Assembly (NCBI GenBank): GCA_009823395.1
Contig: CM020501.1
Location: 14,493,861-14,557,860, forward strand
Origin: Thamnaconus septentrionalis
Taxonomy: Eukaryota; Chordata; Actinopteri; Tetraodontiformes; Monacanthidae
DNA: 64,000 nt
Reading direction: 5' to 3'
Part shown: positions 51,476 through 62,600 of the stretch, one piece after another
Layout of the letters: each line of letters opens with the position of its first letter
How positions within the stretch are numbered: the first letter of the stretch is position 1
Made by a program: the position numbers and the translations under genes
The notes under the pieces: generated by a model
What the model was told of the DNA's origin: nothing
The model's input: only the letters and a program-made list of their open reading frames with translations
Database searches by the model: none

Positions 51476-53817
51476 CAGTCGGCGGACGGATCCGGTTCCT
51501 TGATCTGACACTGTGTGCACAGCTCTCTATACGTCAGATACTTCCAGCCACGTCTCCAAACTAGTAGCCAAGTAGCTTATAACATATATGTGTGCGTTGC
51601 TGACCTCAAGGCAAGCATCTGCCAGCGCATCTGTGATTAATGCTGGGAGATCAGCGATGACTACAGCGACAATAAAAATAGGCTACGATGAGAGGCAGGG
51701 CAGCAGGGGGTCAGATTTTATAGCCCCCTCTTTGTTCAGGGGCACAATGCCGACAGAGCAGCGGCGAAGACAGACGCTGGAACAAACAGTGCGTCGGCAC
51801 CGGCCGCGGCGGAGGGGGGAGGAAGGGTGAGGAGGAGGAGGAGGAGGTGTTGATGGCTCTAAAGAGCTGTGGGTTCAAAACTTGAACACCACTCACAGCT
51901 GATGGCGCGGGCCATTGTGATGTAATGCCTCTACATTTCTCTCAGATGTGTGTGGTTTTTTGTTTTTTTTTGTTGCTTTGAGAGCCGAGAGGAAAATAGA
52001 CTAAAGCAAAAAAAATCTATCTGCAGTATATTTATATTTTATATATATATAAATATGAAATCGCTGACAGTGTTGCAGTAAATGCTGCGTGGAGGATGAA
52101 AGGTTCAGTCCCCACACCAGGGGTGACTCACTTTGCACTTTAGCTCACACACTCGCTAGCACTAAGCAGCCGGTCGACCTCGCCATCTTACAGGGAGAAA
52201 AACCCCTCGTTCACAACTACGGGTTCAGAAAACACGAACACAAACCCACAGCTGCCGGTCTCTGCCCACGACAAACACCCGGTCGACTCACTGAGGAGCA
52301 TTTGTGACACAAGTGACTGAACTGTGGCCTCCTCTGCCGTGTGGCGGGAAGCGACAAAGTCGAGGCGTGCGCAGCCACTCAAACGGTTGTGTTGATGGGG
52401 AAACTACCTCACGCAGTCCTGAAAGATAAAAACAGTCAGCAGCATCGCAGTCACAACAGTCGAGTCTGCAAATGAGTGAGTGTGTCAGAGGTGCCCTGGG
52501 TTTCCCTTCACCTGCCTGCCGTCGTCTCTTCAAGTCAAATGGTGAGTGGTTGCACAACCAGAGTCGTACCTAAGTCTGGATAAATGTCCGCGACTCAGAC
52601 CGCAGGGTGGCACACAGGAAGTTGGCACATGATGCAACATTTGTCAGTTAGTCCCACCAAAATGATGTTTGATATCAATGAAGCACATATACATATTACC
52701 ATTTTCATCACCTTCCTAAAAAAAAAATTTTTTTTCCCCAAATCCTGGTTGATTTGGTTCAGTTTTTGTGTTTTAAAAAAATATTTAAAAATCACTTGAA
52801 GGTTTTACTTTAAGAAGGAATGAATTTATTATTTCATCTCCTGCAATCGAAAACGTTCAATTACATGCCGCCTCAGCTGCGAGTCCTGTGTTGAGTTAAC
52901 TAACTACCTCCAGCTCTAGCATGATTGATCTCTGGGTGTTTTCTCTTAAACCCATGACACTCTCTGGCAAATGACCCATTGTTGCACTAAAACCTTGTGA
53001 GAAAAAAAAAAACATACACGCGCATTCACGTTTCTTTACATCTCACTGTGCAAAGTTGCACCACGTTAACACGGAGCTCACTCGTGACCGAATGAACTTC
53101 GGGAGTCTTTGCCGACGTGTCTCTGAGAAACTGGGCGCCGACGCAGCTTCTGCCACTCACCCCTTGTACCGACACCATGTCAGGGAACCACCATCTGGAC
53201 CGAGCCGTCACACAGCGGGGCTGGAGGAAGGGGGAAAAAACAAAAAGAAAACAACCCAATCTGCTTTCCTCCGTCACTTGCACAAACAAGTCAGAGCACT
53301 CAAAAACCTCCTTCCACCGAGTCTCATCAGGCCATCAAAACAAACATTTTTTTGTTTTATTTTTAATGAATGGAGACTTGAATGGAGCCTGGGGGGGAGG
53401 GTTGACTGCTGATTGGCAGCAGTGAAATCAGAGGGCAGGCTCTCACCGCGCCACGCATACGCCGCCTCGCCAACGGAAGATAAATCAGGCTTAAGAGTTC
53501 TATTAGTATATCAGACGTCCACTAAACGTTTTACTGCTGCTTTTCCAGCTTTTCCAATGAGCCAGCATCCTTTACTGCGGCCTATAAATTCAACTATTCC
53601 TAACAATAAACCGGCTGATGGATTTCTTTTTTTTTTAACAAGCAAGATCAGCGAGTTCATGTCACCAGTCTGCACCCCGCCCACACCGCCACCCTCTCCT
53701 CATCCCACCAAACACTGTACAACACCGCAAAAGGGGGAAAAAACACACTTTCCTGTCCCTGAACATAGTTGCTGGGATAAGACCTTGTTAATCCAGAGGT
53801 GAGATGAATGGCGGCAC

Positions 53818-53820
<3 letters not shown>

Positions 53821-53893
<73 letters not shown>
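53821..53893. repeat. (GT)36 microsatellite
   Basis: GT run of about 73 bases. Confidence 0.95.
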
Positions 53894-53894
<1 letters not shown>

Positions 53895-55296
53895 AAGGAG
53901 GGCAGGCCGGGACCTCAGGCGCAACTCGACTCAGCACAATGAGCGGCTCAGTGCTGCTGCTGCTGTCACACACGGGCTGCGGGTAAAAATATACATGCAC
54001 GCAGTAGTCATACGTGCAGGTGAGAGAGTGGTGGTGAGTTTGTATGCTTAAAGGCAACTCCACCCTCCCTCCCCCACACACACAAGTCGATAGGATACGA
54101 GAACTGGGTTTTAGTTTTGAAAAACTTGTGTTGATTGCAGGGCTAAATGTCCGGTTTTCCCCTCGGCTGACGGTTTCAAGCTGTTGTTACACCATGAGAG
54201 CATCCTTGCTGCTTTCTCCATCAATCACCTGTTTTTAACATGGCGTCCGCGTCAGAGGTTTTTTTTCTTTGTTTTGTTTTGTTTTCATGCCGTCGTCTGA
54301 AAGCAATAGATGGTGGAATTGAGCGGTTCTGACTTATCCAAACAGTCTCTCCACCATTGAGGCAGAACAGCTCCAAGAAATTAGTATCAGACACTCTCGC
54401 GCTCGTGAGGAAGCAGACGGCGCAGCAGAAAATAGCGTTTCTCCACACGGAGGCGTTAACCACAGTCGGGCCGGGTCGAAAGGCAGGAAATTGGAGGAAA
54501 TTTTTCAAACAAAGGTGTAACTTCAAAGCTGTTATAACTCTTACACCTCACGTCAAGACGTTTGCCAACGTTGCTTGTTTTCCATCTGGTGCTCCGACAA
54601 CAAGACAGAAGTAGGGAGGCAAAAACATTTGAACATTTACACATCTAGACAGTAAATCATGGGAGGAAACACTGGACTTAATCCAGCTCAACAACGACTT
54701 GTTTAAAGACCTTGATCAGTCATCGTGAAAGAGTTCCTTCCTCCTTTCCCCGTTCTGCTTCACAAAAATGTACAAGCTCCTGCAAACAGTGTTGATCACT
54801 TCACTGTACAGAATCTGATTGTTTTAAAATCTAACTGTAACGGTACAAATTCACAAAAGGATTCTTGCATTCTGTCGGGTCTGAGTGACTGCTAGTTCCC
54901 CAACCCTCACTATGAATTGGAGCTGTATGAAGAAAAAGTTGGACCACTTTGAAGGAACCTTTGATCTGACCGACTTAATTTCAATGCCAGCTGCAAAGCT
55001 GGCCAGCAAGAGTGATCGCTGGTGGGAGTTCAGCATCTAATGCGAAACCCACAACGTGGAACGTGGAACATGGCCCAGGTTCTTTTCAATGGGAAATACA
55101 ATCAGCTGACCAGTGCAGCTTTCAGGGCCGCTGAAAGTCAAAGGCGAGTGGCGACAACCAAGAGTTGAGTGGGAGGTCAGTCGCTCACGTTTGAGCCGGC
55201 TGCCACCAAGATGAAAGAAAATCATTCAGCGACTTGGCTGACACCATGCCAAGCGTTTGTCAGCCCTGCTGAAGAGAAACAGAGACCAGGGAATCA

Positions 55297-55933
55297 CGTT
55301 CAGACTGCCAGACAAAATATGATTTTTAGCCCATCCAGACTGAAACTGGATGGCTCTTGTGTAGTCTGAACAGTCACAAACTACATGAAATCCGATTTTT
55401 GCAAGACGGATTGAAACCACATTCGGGAGGTAGTTTCAGGTCGCATTTAGACAGATGCGTCTCCGTGTGAACAGCTCCAAACACACTGATCGGTTTTGAC
55501 CGGCCGTGATGTCACTCTACGCGACGCAAGACCCAATGCGCCAGACCAGATAGCGCCATTCCAGGTGCGGAGCTGTAACGTAATGGAGCAGACAGAAGAC
55601 GTAGAAAACAGCAGTCCCTGGACAGAGGAAGTAACTCATTGCCTCATCAGTCTGTGGGGAGACCGCTGCATTCAAGTCAACTTCCAGGGCCTGTATCGCA
55701 ACAATCATGACAAGTACTGCTGTCGCAATTATATGTCACACACTAGACGCGCTGGATGATGCCTTCGCTCCAACGCCACTGCTACAGCATCCTGTCAGAT
55801 GGGTCAATGTGGCCCAGTCTCAAAAGAGCCAGATCCCATTTGGACACTTGCTAATACAGTGTGGGCAGTCAGCCCTAAAAATTGGATTTGAGAATGAATC
55901 TGATTGGAATCAGATATGCCTGCAGTCTGAACG
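55297..55933. mobile_element. DNA-transposon-like element with 12-bp TIRs and an internal Myb/SANT-like gene
   Basis: CGTTCAGACTGC at 55297-55308 is repeated exactly in inverted form at 55922-55933. A further ATTTTTAG block just inside each end also matches in inverted order. The inside holds a Myb/SANT-like pseudogene. PIF/Harbinger elements typically carry a Myb-like second protein, so that is the favoured class, but no 3-bp target duplication could be assigned and no transposase is present. Confidence 0.6.
55583..55759 (+). pseudogene. Truncated Myb/SANT-like DNA-binding protein gene
   Basis: From the ATG at 55583 the frame reads MEQTEDVENSSPWTEEVTHC then LISLWGDRCIQVNFQGLYRN, which fits the first two helices of the Myb/SANT-like DNA-binding 4 family (pattern W-T-x-E-E-x...LIxxWGDxxIQ...LxGxYRN). 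After YRNN the frame drifts, and it stops at 55757-55759 before the third helix with its W-x-QC...K-x-K motif. It is therefore broken. Such proteins act in Harbinger transposition or as host MSANTD genes. The enclosing inverted repeats favour the first. Confidence 0.6.
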
Positions 55934-55973
55934 CAGTCTTTGTGCGCCAGTTGTGAGTCGAATCTTTCAATTA

Positions 55974-56010
<37 letters not shown>

Positions 56011-56035
56011 CTGATTTCATTTATTCAGTCATTTC
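55974..56035 (-). mobile_element. Retroelement tail ending in (ATTG)n
   Basis: ATTG repeats (about 55978-56011) are followed by ATTTCATTTATTCAGTCAT. Read on the minus strand this is a tail ATGACTGAATAAATGAAAT followed by CAAT repeats, the usual end of a fish LINE copy. Confidence 0.5.
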
Positions 56036-56143
56036 AAAGCACAGAAATAAACAAAATTAAGGTTTAGTTTTAAATCAACCGACCATACATCTTTCTTTGA
56101 CTGAACATGCTGAGGCAAAAGCTAAATACCTCGCCTACACACA

Positions 56144-56144
<1 letters not shown>

Positions 56145-56187
<43 letters not shown>
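56145..56187. repeat. (AAT)n microsatellite
   Basis: Pure AAT/ATA repeat of about 14 units. Confidence 0.94.
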
Positions 56188-56189
<2 letters not shown>

Positions 56190-58373
56190 GGCTTTATTCT
56201 ACCAACAAAAACATTGAAACAAGCAAAAATTCAAATAATAATGTAAAAAAAAAAAGTGAATTAGAATTTTGAAATGGGGATAAAAATGGCCTGAAAGAGT
56301 ACAACAATACAGAAGATCTGGCCACTGACAAATGAGAGGAACAAAATATGGATGATCTCCACGCTGGTCATACCGTGACGTCATTACATAAATATTCTTA
56401 GCACCCTGAATGTCTGGACAGGCCTCCAGTTCAACAAAGGACAATTGACTCACCAGTGAATTCAGATCTTCTTAGGAATTAAGACATACGAGTGGACAGA
56501 GGCTATAAACTAATCGCAACTATGAAGGGATATTTTGGAAAAACCCTACATATAAATGCATGTAAACTCTGCATTAATACTGCATATAAATATCTTGGCT
56601 GTGCAACAAAACCATCTCTGAACAAAGTCTGTGTTAAGACACACCGGCAAAGGCCGCCACCTTGGTGTGGTGGGGGGGGGTTTTTTGTCATGAGTCAGTT
56701 CCAAGTCAATTCCTGAAAACAGAAAACATTTGTACTACACAGACCAAAACTCTGTCAGTAAAGACTGTGACTCAGATGCAAGTTACAAACATTTTCTAGA
56801 GAAGTTTGAGTCATCTTCTTATTTTTGACAAACTTTTTAAAACTTTTTCTTTCTGGAATGCATGCACTCGTGTTCATACACATATAATTCTTTTTTTATG
56901 TAACGCATGTATATATAGTTATTGCCTGATTTCCTGATTCAACTCTGGAAGCCAAGGCAACAAAATTCCGTTGCCCAATATGGACTGCTATGTAATTTGG
57001 AAGTCTAAGCCTATCAAATCTGAATTCCAAAAGATTTCTATAAAGAAGAGCGAGCCAATCAGAAATCTTTTACGCTCATTTTTTCAACACTATTTATTTT
57101 TGAAAGAGTCTTCTTCTTGATGGACTTTGGAAATAGCCAATGTATTTTCGCAATATCATAAACCTCACAGAAAGCACATTCTCTGGAGACTTAAGCGAGG
57201 TTCTTACCTTACTGAAAGACACAAAATAAACTGAAAACCTTCTTGTTCTTGTTAACCCAGTTGCTACAGTACAACCAAACAGCTGTTAAATTCAATTCGC
57301 TGTGCAATGGCTTAAGGTATACTGGCAAAACAATATTTCCTGAAATAGTGGAAGTGGAAGCATGAGCTAAAATACGCAGTGCTGGAAATGAACCCTCTCA
57401 CACAGGACAAGGGCCCTTTCTGACATCACTGGTACCCGACTGTGGATCTGAGAACAGCTGCCTCACTTTGGTTTCCTCTAAAACACTTGTTGAAGGCCCA
57501 ACAAAGCAAGAAGGCTATAAACAGGAGGCTAAATAAGCTATTTTCTTGAGATCTGCAGATCTTTCTGGATAGTAAATCGCGCAATCACCATGCAGCCACT
57601 CCACTGGTGACGGCAATGAAAAACCAAGATCTGAAAATGGGTTAACATGGAACGTTTAAATGGCTCTTGACGGAAGCTATTGATTATATCTTAGATTTTT
57701 TGAAAACATCACCAACTGGACAAGTCACAACAGGCCAATGATGTCCACGAATGGAGACCCTGAACGCCTCATGTTGTCCTGTGCACAAGTTGATTCACAA
57801 ACGCGTTCAAGGACGCTTTAAAAATAAAATTGATCCGTTTCATGAGCTGCTTGGATTAAGTGAGGCACAGCAACACCCTTCCTTTCTTTCCGTCCTGTTG
57901 CTTCAGTTTTCCAGACACAAGCTCCACCCACACCCACGTGTACACACACACACGGATGGGGTTCTGCACCATGTGTCCCGACTTCCTTCCTCTCTCTCCA
58001 AAAAAAAGAAAAAAAGAAACAGCCATGGTGCCACAACAACAGCCGCAGCACGCGGGAAATCAAACGCAGCTGCCTTTGGAAGCCCAGAAATAACTGAGAG
58101 CAGAGAGGAAAGAAAGCTTAAGATGTTCCTGATTCTTGACCTTCAGGAGCCAAGAAAGCACGAGTTCAGCCTCTGACCGAGCAGATGTGAAAGTTGTCTT
58201 GACAGCAAAGGGCCCTGAAAGATGTACGAGTCAGTGGAACATTTATCGCTGACTGCTGTTTCTTAGTGCTGGATTCAATGCAATGTTCAATTCAATGCAA
58301 TTCAACCAGATTTCAACAAGTCCAAAAAGCGATCCGTGCAGAAGGATGCAAGGGCCTCTGCTGGAACACAAAC

Positions 58374-58375
<2 letters not shown>
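56188..58375. other. Intron without recognised genes
   Basis: AT-rich sequence between the (AAT)n and (GT)n tracts. The 141-residue plus frame at 57751-58176 has no recognisable domain. Confidence 0.5.

Positions 58376-58463
<88 letters not shown>
58376..58463. repeat. (GT)44 microsatellite in intron 1
   Basis: A pure GT run of about 88 bases, the longest dinucleotide tract in the window, sits about 290 bases inside the intron from the exon 1 donor. Long open frames across it are only Cys-Val repeats. Confidence 0.95.
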
Positions 58464-58464
<1 letters not shown>

Positions 58465-58748
58465 AGACGCTTAACACCAATGATTTTGTTTTCCTTTGCA
58501 AGCGGACGACGAACCTCCCTTATGCTTCCATATGGTCAATGTATTCGTGTTATTTGCGTCTCACCACGAGTCAAACACTACGCTCAAAAATATGGGGGCA
58601 CCGTCGCTTTTCCGCGTCACGACAGTGTACTTCTGCAGCGAGGGCGGAGCAGCGGCGTCAACAGGTGTGCAACTTCAGAACGCCGATGAATTAAGCCGGC
58701 ATACGGACACAGAGTGTACTGGGTCATAATAATCATCAAATAAAACAA

Positions 58749-58754
58749 ACTTAC
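58749..58754 (-). other. kcnq5: Splice donor of KCNQ5 exon 1
   Basis: Read on the minus strand the exon ends TTTGT and the intron begins GTAAGT, a full consensus donor. The split phase (two bases of a Val codon) agrees with the exon 1/2 junction known for KCNQ genes. Read-through would stop at once at TAA, so splicing here is needed for a channel. Confidence 0.9.
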
Positions 58755-59158
58755 ACAAACGCGTGGTAGATGAACGCCCAGGCTCTCGGTCTCTCCAGCA
58801 CGTTGTACAGGTAGTTCTGGAGGCGCCGGTAGCGCACGTTCCTCCGGCCGCTCTGCGCGCTGTAGATGAGCGGCTTCCCCAGCAGGCTGAGCCGGGCTCC
58901 CTGCTTGCCGCCCAGACCCTCCGACCCGGTAGCACCTGCTGCTGCTGCTGCTACTGCCGCCGCCGCCGAGGAGGAGGAGGAGGTGGCGGAGGGCAGCAAG
59001 CCGTCGCCCGCGTTGTTGTTCATCATCATCATCCTCATCCTCCGCCCGGACTCCACATCTTTGGGGCCGTAGCCTTGGTCGCCGCCGCCGCGGTGGCCCG
59101 GGGACGTCCTCATCCAGAGCCCGGTGCCTCCCTCGTCTCCGCTGTGGTTCCTGGGCAT
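58755..59158 (-). CDS. kcnq5: KCNQ5 (Kv7.5) potassium channel, coding exon 1
   Basis: This exon encodes the cytoplasmic N-terminus of a Kv7/M-current potassium channel subunit, up to the edge of transmembrane segment S1. The start codon is at 59158 and the reading gives 134 codons plus two bases. The protein opens [11 protein letters not shown] and then has a KDVESGR motif, a poly-Ser/Ala run (about residues 57-77), [13 protein letters not shown], and [19 protein letters not shown] followed by AFIYHAFV. Order and wording match vertebrate KCNQ5 and not KCNQ2/3/4, which lack the MPRxH start and the KQGAR-SLLGKPL segment. The last codon (Val) is split after its second base, as in the first exon of the KCNQ family, and GTAAGT follows. 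No in-frame ATG lies upstream before a stop at 59411-59413, so this start is favoured. One difference: the usual RGWAF is RAWAF here. Which teleost copy (a or b) it is cannot be told from one exon. Confidence 0.93.
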
Positions 59159-59188
59159 GGCATCACCGAAGCGGGCATCGAGTGCGTC

Positions 59189-59254
<66 letters not shown>

Positions 59255-59480
59255 GTTGTTCCTGCGGAGCCGGCAGCCGAACAACACATTCACACGTGTG
59301 AGTGAGGAGGCGCAGCAGAGGAGCGGGCGGCGCTGAGCTGAAGGAGGAGGTGGTGGAAGAGAGGAGGAGGAGGTGAACCGGCCCTCACCGTCACTCTGAC
59401 CGCCCTCACATCAGCCGCTTCACCCAGCAGCTGCTGCCAGTCGCTTTGGCGCGTCCGAACACGCCTGTTGCGTGCTCTCA
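59159..59480 (-). promoter_or_regulatory. kcnq5: KCNQ5 5'UTR and proximal CpG-rich promoter region
   Basis: The sequence directly upstream of the start codon is GC-rich with many CpGs, in contrast to the AT-rich surroundings, and the CpG density continues into exon 1. That fits a CpG-island promoter. No clear TATA box is seen. A (CT)n tract, (GA)n in the sense direction, lies 33 bases upstream of the ATG and is therefore probably transcribed. The start site itself cannot be placed from sequence alone. Confidence 0.55.
59192..59247. repeat. (CT)28 microsatellite in the KCNQ5 5'UTR
   Basis: An uninterrupted CT run on the plus strand, or GA in the sense of KCNQ5, ends 33 bases before the start codon. 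The frame through it is open and would read alternating Glu-Arg, but no ATG precedes it in frame. Length variation here would change the leader, not the protein. Confidence 0.9.
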
Positions 59481-59568
59481 GTCTGAGCCAGTAACTTGAG
59501 GAAACGATGCTCGTCCGGTTTGCGGCTCCAAGTCCCCCCCTTCAAAAATAAAAGAAAAGAAAAAAAAA

Positions 59569-59569
<1 letters not shown>

Positions 59570-59617
<48 letters not shown>

Positions 59618-59637
59618 AATAATAATATTAATAATAA
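59570..59637. repeat. (ATT)n/(AAT)n microsatellite upstream of KCNQ5
   Basis: ATT repeats to about 59614, followed by AAT-type repeats, so the tract can fold back on itself in part. It lies about 410 bases upstream of the start codon, at the edge of the CpG-rich block. Confidence 0.9.
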
Positions 59638-62600
59638 AGGCCACGACTGTTTTTCTCTTCCCCCCCCCACCGGCGGCACTTGGGCTCTGTCGCCTGTTGA
59701 GTCAAACTGCGCGAGTCGTTCCACGTGCACATTTTTTTTGCGTCAGCGGTGCCCGCGGCGCAACATTAGCCTGTGTCACAGTTTAACAGTAAGATGCTTA
59801 TCTGCGCGTGCGTGTCGCTTCAAAATAAAGCGCTCTCTGCTCTCTGAACAACAGAAATACATGACCAACAGTCTCAATTACACTTCCACTCGAGACGCCA
59901 AATTACAGCAACGACAAGAAGAAGAAAAAAGAAAAAAAAAGAAAAACCTATCAGGTAACATGGCTTTTGCAGAATTTTCCACGTGGTCGGATGGAAAAGA
60001 AACCACCGAGGGCGCCTCTTCAACATCTGCAGAAAACATTGAAGCCGAGCACTTCTGATCCCGACATCGGGTTTAGATAACCTTAAATGCATATATGGAT
60101 TTGTCATTTTAAAAAAAAAACTGCTTTGTAATATTGGAGTGATGTGCACGGATGGACAACCATTCAGAGACCCTTTTCCGTTTCTCACCAGTTTTTATTT
60201 TAGAAGCTTGTGACCAAGCGGCGCACATTTTCTCACTGCCGCAAAAACACACTGACCTAAATATATGATTATTTCCTCCCTGCGTTTTATAACCACCAAA
60301 GGTGAAAGAACAATGTCAACTGAGTGGATCTTCGGACAGGTTTCAAAGTTCTCACGCACGAGCAGCCGCAGGACAAACCCCACAGACGTGCACCAGTTAA
60401 GAAATCGTCGAGTTGTGAATGTGCGGCTGACAGTTTTATCTTTCACACTCGGCATCCTGTCACTAACACTTTGTTTCAGTTGACGAAAGGCCAAATGCGC
60501 ATTCTCCCCGTTCAGGCTGAGCGGCTCGTTCCTCTCTTAGAGAAAAACTACGCCATCTACTGGCAGCCGCACAAACAGGCAGGCCGCAGCACACTGGTGA
60601 TTCCTCCCAGCAGCTGCTGGATTTGGTTTGAGTTTATGATTAATGTGTGTGGTTTTTCATTCTTTGAAAAATAAAACAATACATTTAAAATAAAACAATA
60701 ACGATATATTAAGCTTGACAGTAATTACTGAGACTAGATCAAGAGTTACACAAATCAAAGAGCACCACTGAACACTGGAAGGCAGTGTACAACTGTGTGT
60801 TCTTTTCTTTTCTTTTTTAAACAATGTCTCTTGTTTTGTTTAATCGTTTATGTCATTTAGGTTTTATTTTTTTAATTTTCTGTTTTTCACGCTAATTGCG
60901 CAGAGGACAGTGCACTTTTTCATTTTGTCATCTGTGCAATGACATTTAAGATTTCTCTGATGGATGAATGTGAACCTCGGTGGTCCAGCCCGCCAATGTC
61001 TTGCTGAGCTCTGGACTTGCTGAGAGATAGAACAGCTTCTGACATAGAGCCGCCACCAGGAAAACACTCGATACTGAAACCTAACCTAGTGTGTTCTCCA
61101 CTCATTTCTGAACTATGCGTCCCTCTGTCTTAAGTCAACAATATGCTCCCTTGTTCGATCTTCTTGAGTGGCTCTCTTAAGAGATGTGAGTTCAGTCCTA
61201 TAGCTAAAGTCCCAGAGAGTTTTTCTCACTCTCTGTCTTAATGCTTTCTTGACAGTGCAAAGTAGATTTATAATCAAGGTCCAGTTATGAACCTTTTCCA
61301 GTGCTTAACCAGACAAGTGAATGCAGTGAATCTTGCAGTGGATGTGGCTAAAATCACTGCAATGACCAGGTTCGTCTGTCAGCATATTTTTTCAACTCCT
61401 CAAGTGGCCTGTGTGATCAGAATCAAGAGTAATCCGAGACAAAATCTAGAAACATTTTGTTCAGTTAAATATGAGAAATAATTAAGGAAAACAGACCTTA
61501 CCCAAATATTTTTTACAACTCCCCTATGATGCAAATTTGATTTCTTCATTTTGTATGTTCTATTTAAGCAACACAGCCTCACACAATTGGTTACCAAAAA
61601 AAAGCTTCTTAGATCTCAAGGGAACAGCATATTTAGCTGTTTGCAGCCAGTTTTTTAATCTCCCCATTAAAAGTCTTTTATTGTCCCTTTCACATGTTTG
61701 GAAGGGGTCAAACCTGGCTGGATGCGTCATTACTCAGTTGAGAGAGATATTACAGCCCTTTGTGATGTCACCGCAGGAGGATTTTGAGTTGTGCACGTTG
61801 TACCATCCGATTTCTGAGAAACGGAGCAAGTTAAAAAGCAAGATGGACTTTTCCTTGTGACAGAGGGCAAGAAAAAGAGGGGAAAGGATAAAAAAAAAAA
61901 AAAATAGAGTAGCGCATTGAAACATGTCCGTTGACGTCCTGAGGCAGAACTCAGAGCTCATGTCCTCTTTCCCAACGTCTCGTGTTTGTTTACTTTTGCT
62001 CTATCTGCTCCTTTGAAGGGGTCATTAACGGGCCATATTTTAAAAGGAACCGCATCGTGTTTGTATTCCACTTCCACGCGCGTTATCCACCAATGCCTGA
62101 CCTTTGACCTGATTAGATGGATTAATCCATTTCCTGGGAGCAGCGTGGAAACATCCTGACCCCCCCTGGCCTGTGTGATGTACAGAGTCCCACTGTCCAC
62201 CGCAGCAGCCAGGCTTCCAACATGGAGGAGGAGGTCCCTCAGCCCCCGGTGCTGTGTGCAGAGGGCCCGGCTGGCACGGCGGGGCTGATGGGAGGGTCAG
62301 CTCAGATTGGCTGCAGATGTTGTTTCGGGGGGCCCTCTGCTTGTTTAAGAGGAGGATGTGGAACATAAATCTCCTGAGCTCTTTCGCTGCACTTTATCAT
62401 ATGTGAGGTCAGGCGCGAGGCCACGCCAGCGCAACTTCCTTTCCAGTGAGGCGCATTTTAGCTGCGGCAAAAAGGTGGAGCGCGGACGGCTATTTGCAAG
62501 ACTGAGTTTTGCAAATAACCCCCCTCCCCCCACCGTACCCCACCTCACCCCACCCCCTTGATTCAGAGGGGAGCTGCGGGATTTCGATCCCAGGGGCAGC

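Larger units (their letters stand above)
1..58754 (-). other. kcnq5: Presumed 5' part of KCNQ5 intron 1
   Basis: Everything 3' of the exon 1 donor in the sense direction, down to the window edge, is read as intron. I looked on the minus strand for the S1 segment, the GCCCRYRGWQGRLRFARKP stretch and the TTIGYGDK pore motif and recognised none, but the search was by eye. Long first introns are known for KCNQ5 in vertebrates. The intron holds the nested ORF and transposon remnants listed separately. Confidence 0.6.

Noticed and set aside
52085..52130. tRNA-like B box (GGTTCAGTCC)
   Set aside because: No matching A box or cloverleaf could be drawn; probably chance.
59159..59293. N-terminal extension of KCNQ5 with (Glu-Arg)n
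   Set aside because: The frame is open but the first codon is GTG and no in-frame ATG occurs before a stop; the MPRNH start fits KCNQ5.
58763..59305. 180-codon plus-strand frame over KCNQ5 exon 1
   Set aside because: Mirror frame of the real exon; its Leu-Ser repeats come from the (CT)n tract.
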